This document shows, in pieces, positions 5,161 through 7,836 of a stretch of DNA of 7,836 nucleotides. The position numbers and the translations under genes are program-made. The stretch lies in contig CALDJN010000418.1 of assembly GCA_937901695.1 (NCBI GenBank), positions 1 through 7,836 on the forward strand. The letters are read 5' to 3'. Each line of letters opens with the position of its first letter. The stretch's first letter is position 1. This DNA is from an uncultured Anaerocolumna sp. (lineage in GTDB: Bacteria; Bacillota; Clostridia; Lachnospirales; Lachnospiraceae). The notes below the pieces were generated by a model. It worked only from the letters and a program-made list of their open reading frames with translations, did no database searches and was not told where the DNA came from.

Positions 5161-5586
5161 ATGGAGAAACCACAAGTGTTACTACTTACCCATGGCGGGT
5201 GGGGAATGGGGCTGGTAGAAAGTGCTAAAATGATTATTGGAGCAGTTGATTTTGTTCCCGAGATACCATTAACACCCGAAGCTACTTTCTCAGAATACTA
5301 CATAGAGGTTAAAGATTTTGTTGAAAAAGTTCCACCAAATTCAATCATTTTAACTGATTTATTTGGAGGTACCACAACTAATGTTGGAGCAAAAGTTGGA
5401 AAGGAAAAAAATATTAAGGTAATTTCAGGTCTAAATGCTCCATTGTTAATTGAAGCTTGTTCACAAATTAAATTTACAGGAGCCATTGACTTTAATTCTG
5501 TTTTGGAAACTGGACAACAATCTGTAAAAGATGTAGTAGGCGAAATAATGAAATCACTTGAAGGGAAGGTTACCAATAATGGCTAA
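5161..5586 (+). CDS. PTS mannose/sorbose-family EIIA component
   Basis: A 141-aa cytoplasmic EIIA of the mannose-type PTS. It takes phosphate from HPr on H11 (in LLLTHGGWGMGL) and passes it to EIIB. D66 in TDLFGGTT and the GLNAPLLIEA segment (90-99) are the other family landmarks. The ATG at 5161 is chosen because GGAGG (5151-5155) lies just before it. An in-frame extension to 5083 would start inside the promoter -10 region and is not credible. First gene of the IIA-IIB-IIC-IID operon; its stop overlaps the EIIB start by 8 nt. The downstream DgaE-like gene suggests the imported substrate is D-glucosaminate or a similar amino-sugar acid. Confidence 0.92.
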   Translation: MEKPQVLLLTHGGWGMGLVESAKMIIGAVDFVPEIPLTPEATFSEYYIEVKDFVEKVPPNSIILTDLFGGTTTNVGAKVGKEKNIKVISGLNAPLLIEACSQIKFTGAIDFNSVLETGQQSVKDVVGEIMKSLEGKVTNNG

Positions 5587-6070
5587 TATTGTATTAACAA
5601 GAATTGATAGCAGACTGATTCACGGGCAGGTAATGACTAAGTGGGTTAATCAGTCAAATGCCAATAAAATAGTAGTTGTAAGCGATGAACTTGCAAAAGA
5701 TGAGTTTATGCTGGAAATCTACCTACTGTCAGCTCCAGCAGGAGTGAAAGTAGAATGCTACAGCAAATCAGATGCAGTAAGAAACTGGAAGGAGAATCAA
5801 TTTGGAAATGGTAAGGTATTACTACTACTACCTAATCTTGAAAGTATGAAAGTAGTTTATGATGGAGGAATAAAAGTATCCTACATTCAAATTGGTGGTT
5901 TGGGTGGAGCTCCTAATCGTAAGGTAGTATTTCAAAATATTACTTTGGATAACGCAGATGTAAATGTACTTACTTATTTAAAAGACCAAGGAGTTAATAT
6001 TATTTTTCAAACGATTCCTGAAGATATTCCTCAAAGCTTTGATAGTATTATAAAAAAATATAATCAATAA
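5579..6070 (+). CDS. PTS mannose/sorbose-family EIIB component
   Basis: A 163-aa cytoplasmic EIIB of the PTSIIB_sorb family. The phosphorylated histidine is H15 in the signature RIDSRLIHGQV. It takes phosphate from EIIA and phosphorylates the sugar as it crosses through IIC/IID. The C-terminal half has the usual YIQIGGLGG segment. The ATG at 5579 is preferred over an in-frame TTG at 5558 because AGGGAAGG (5563-5570) is correctly spaced for it. ATGGCTAA serves as both the EIIB start and the EIIA stop (8-nt overlap), so translation is probably coupled. Confidence 0.93.
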   Translation: MANIVLTRIDSRLIHGQVMTKWVNQSNANKIVVVSDELAKDEFMLEIYLLSAPAGVKVECYSKSDAVRNWKENQFGNGKVLLLLPNLESMKVVYDGGIKVSYIQIGGLGGAPNRKVVFQNITLDNADVNVLTYLKDQGVNIIFQTIPEDIPQSFDSIIKKYNQ

Positions 6071-6091
6071 AATAAGAAAAGAGGTATGAAA

Positions 6092-6841
6092 ATGAGCGTT
6101 TTAGGTATTTCTATATTTATGGGGGTATATTATTGGTTCAGCCGCTTAAGACTGGGATATACTTTTTCCAGTATGCTGCTACAACCTGTTACAATGTCAG
6201 TATTTGTAGGTCTTATTACAGGTAATATGGAACTTTCCATGAAAATAGGGGCAGGTTTGCAACTTGTTTATCTAGGCGTTACATCAACACCCGGAGGAAA
6301 TGTTCCAAGTGATCCGGCTTTAGCAGGATGTATTGCCATTCCTATTGGCGTTTTAGCAAACATGTCTCCTGAGGTTGCAATCGCATTAGCAATTCCTTTT
6401 GGCGTGATTGGTGTATTTGTAGATCAACTAAGAAGATCAACTAATGCAATTTGGGTACATATGGCGGACAGTTATGCAGAAAAGGCGGATACGAAAGGAA
6501 TTATGAGAGCGGCATTCCTTTATCCAGCTATAGCAGGCTTTATTATTCGTTTCCCAATCGTTTTTGTTATTGATTATTTTGGTGTGTCAGCAGCACAAAA
6601 AATTATAGATATAATACCTCAATGGCTGATGCATTCATTTGAAATTATGGGAGGAATTTTACCAGCCCTTGGCTTTGCCATTACCCTTACAGTAATAGGT
6701 AAGAAAAAGCTTATACCATTCTTTATAATTGGATTCTTTGCAGTATTATACTTAGGTCTTAATACAATGTCAGTTGCTATTTTTGCAATTTGTATTGCAT
6801 TATTATTAGGTCTATTTAAGATGAAAGAGGAGGTGGAGTAA
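6092..6841 (+). CDS. PTS mannose/sorbose-family EIIC membrane component
   Basis: A 249-aa polytopic membrane protein of the EII-Sor C family, forming the transport channel with EIID. The conserved run from QPVTMSVFVGLITGN through LVYLGVTSTPGGNVPSDP (about 31-75) is the family signature, where negatively charged or small residues usual in mannose IIC proteins vary with substrate. The ATG at 6092 is chosen because GAGG (6081-6084) lies 7 nt before it; an in-frame ATG at 6086 would sit only 1 nt from that site. It begins 21 nt after EIIB and ends 1 nt before EIID, with AGGAGGTGG near its own 3' end serving EIID. Confidence 0.92.
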   Translation: MSVLGISIFMGVYYWFSRLRLGYTFSSMLLQPVTMSVFVGLITGNMELSMKIGAGLQLVYLGVTSTPGGNVPSDPALAGCIAIPIGVLANMSPEVAIALAIPFGVIGVFVDQLRRSTNAIWVHMADSYAEKADTKGIMRAAFLYPAIAGFIIRFPIVFVIDYFGVSAAQKIIDIIPQWLMHSFEIMGGILPALGFAITLTVIGKKKLIPFFIIGFFAVLYLGLNTMSVAIFAICIALLLGLFKMKEEVE

Positions 6842-6842
6842 T

Positions 6843-7679
6843 ATGGAAAACAATATAAAGGAAAATAGTACGAATAAAATAACTAAAAAAGATGTCACCA
6901 AATCCATGTGGATTTACTATGCCGGTGCTGAATTATCAAATTCATATGAGCGTCTTCAAAGTTTAATTTTCTGTGCTTCCATGACGCCAATTCTGAAAAA
7001 GTTATACAAAACGGATGAAGAATTAAGTGCAGCCTTAAAACGTCACTTAGTATTCTTTAACACAGAAGGAATTATAGGCTCTGTTATTCAAGGTATTACT
7101 ATTTCTATGGAAGAACAAAAGGCAAAAGGAGAAAATATAACAGATGATGCTATAACAGGTATTAAAACTGGATTGATGGGACCTTTGGCGGGAATTGGAG
7201 ATGCTATTATATGGGCGGCATTGATGCCAATACTGATATCCATCTTCCTCCCATTTGCATCCAATGGTTCTGCCATGGGCGGTATTATGCCATTGATATT
7301 ATATCCGCTTGTTACGATACTTATTTCTTATTATCTGATACATAATGGATATACCTTGGGTAAGAAATCAGTTGTCTCTATGTTACATGGTGGTAAAATG
7401 AAACAAATCATCTTCACCGCCAATGTAATCGGCTTGATTATGATGGGTGCATTGTCAGCTAGTTATGTTACCATAAGTACACCTCTGGTATTTCATTTCA
7501 CCAGCGGTACTCAGATAGTAATCCAGGATATACTTGACTCTGTAGTGAAGGGATTATTACCATTAACAGCAGTCTTTGCAATCTATGGGTATTTAAAGAA
7601 AAAAGGGCCATATTACAACAGAATTTTATTATCCGTTGTCGTGTTCTCAATTATTTGTTCCCTATTAGGAATATTATAG
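6843..7679 (+). CDS. PTS mannose/sorbose-family EIID membrane component
   Basis: A 278-aa membrane protein of the EIID-AGA family, of normal length. The cytoplasmic N-terminal part holds the family features: YERLQSL, ALKRHLVFFNTEG and the conserved GPLAGIGDAI (about 114-123). Several membrane helices follow (about 124-165, 185-210 and near the C-terminus). With EIIC it forms the sugar-conducting complex. A perfect AGGAGGT Shine-Dalgarno lies within the end of the EIIC gene. A large hairpin starts 5 nt after the stop, before the next gene on the same strand. Confidence 0.93.
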   Translation: MENNIKENSTNKITKKDVTKSMWIYYAGAELSNSYERLQSLIFCASMTPILKKLYKTDEELSAALKRHLVFFNTEGIIGSVIQGITISMEEQKAKGENITDDAITGIKTGLMGPLAGIGDAIIWAALMPILISIFLPFASNGSAMGGIMPLILYPLVTILISYYLIHNGYTLGKKSVVSMLHGGKMKQIIFTANVIGLIMMGALSASYVTISTPLVFHFTSGTQIVIQDILDSVVKGLLPLTAVFAIYGYLKKKGPYYNRILLSVVVFSIICSLLGIL

Positions 7680-7684
7680 ATGAA

Positions 7685-7736
7685 AGGGGTTTTGCAAAAT
7701 AGAAAATGTCAGAATGACAGTTTTGCAATAACCCCT
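7685..7736 (+). repeat. Three-tier hairpin between EIID and the lyase gene
   Basis: Nested arms AGGGGTT (7685-7691)/AACCCCT (7730-7736), TTGCAAAA (7692-7699)/TTTTGCAA (7721-7728) and TGTCA (7707-7711)/TGACA (7715-7719) give a long hairpin with one bulged T at 7729. No T-run follows, so full termination is unlikely. It could set relative expression or protect the upstream mRNA. TCAGAATGACAGTTTT inside it also occurs at 45-60, marking it as a member of a dispersed palindromic repeat family. Confidence 0.75.
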
Positions 7737-7759
7737 AATATTGTGAAAGTGGTGGTAAA

Positions 7760-7836
7760 TTGGAGAATATATATAGTAAAAATGGAATAAGGTCAGTAAT
7801 CAATGCATCAGGCCGTATGACAAAACTAGGTGTATC
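7760..7836 (+). CDS. dgaE: DgaE/SelA-like PLP-dependent ammonia lyase, N-terminal fragment
   Basis: The first 25 codons of a gene that runs off the right edge. The visible protein contains the segment SVINASGRMTKLGV. This resembles the N-terminus of SelA-like PLP enzymes of the DgaE type, which convert D-glucosaminate-6-phosphate to 2-keto-3-deoxygluconate-6-phosphate plus ammonia. The start is read as TTG at 7760, as no ATG or GTG lies in frame between it and the upstream stop; a GGTGGT element (7751-7756) precedes it closely. Its place after IIA-IIB-IIC-IID copies the dgaABCDE order, and it is the main clue to the PTS substrate. Another SelA-like aminotransfer or lyase activity cannot be excluded from so few residues. 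Confidence 0.65.
   Translation, partial: MENIYSKNGIRSVINASGRMTKLGV

Overview
The window is AT-rich DNA with Bacillota-style AGGAGG ribosome binding sites, a class I cyclic di-GMP riboswitch and mannose-family PTS genes. Together these suggest a Clostridia genome, most likely Lachnospiraceae. That assignment is inferred from style and gene content, not from a marker gene.

Positions 1-723 hold no convincing gene, but they form an elaborate control region. A stem-loop near the left edge (9-51) belongs to a dispersed repeat family. It is followed by six tandem units of about 54 bp (137-450). Every unit carries a sigma-A-like promoter core, TTGAAA-N17-CATAAT, pointing right. Next comes a c-di-GMP-I (GEMM) riboswitch aptamer (about 528-608) and a terminator-like hairpin with a T-run (607-664). 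Together they control a tight three-gene operon (724-2648): a stand-alone CheY-type receiver, a CheC-type CheY-P phosphatase with both active-site motifs intact, and a PAS-GGDEF diguanylate cyclase with an intact inhibitory I-site. The likely logic is a self-limiting c-di-GMP circuit. The cyclase makes c-di-GMP, which can act on the enzyme through the I-site and on the operon's own mRNA through the riboswitch. The receiver and CheC form a phosphorylation on/off pair beside it. Both gene junctions overlap by 8 nt.

Positions 2649-3761 hold a compact structured element between convergent genes (2648-2767), a strong stem-loop (2813-2849) and a minus-strand EamA/DMT-type membrane transporter (2853-3761). 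Positions 3762-4071 are intergenic and carry a clear terminator (3942-3985) for the next minus-strand gene, an RpiR-family regulator (4072-4896).

Positions 4897-5160 separate the regulator from a divergent operon. This region has a perfect 36-bp palindrome, a near-consensus extended -10 promoter (5064-5092) and an operator-like dyad just downstream of the predicted start of transcription. The rightward operon encodes mannose/sorbose-family PTS components IIA, IIB, IIC and IID (5161-7679), then a large hairpin. It ends with the first 25 codons of a SelA/DgaE-like PLP-dependent ammonia lyase that runs off the window. The order IIA-IIB-IIC-IID-DgaE matches the Salmonella dga operon, so D-glucosaminate or a related amino-sugar acid is the best substrate guess. 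The RpiR protein is the obvious candidate regulator.
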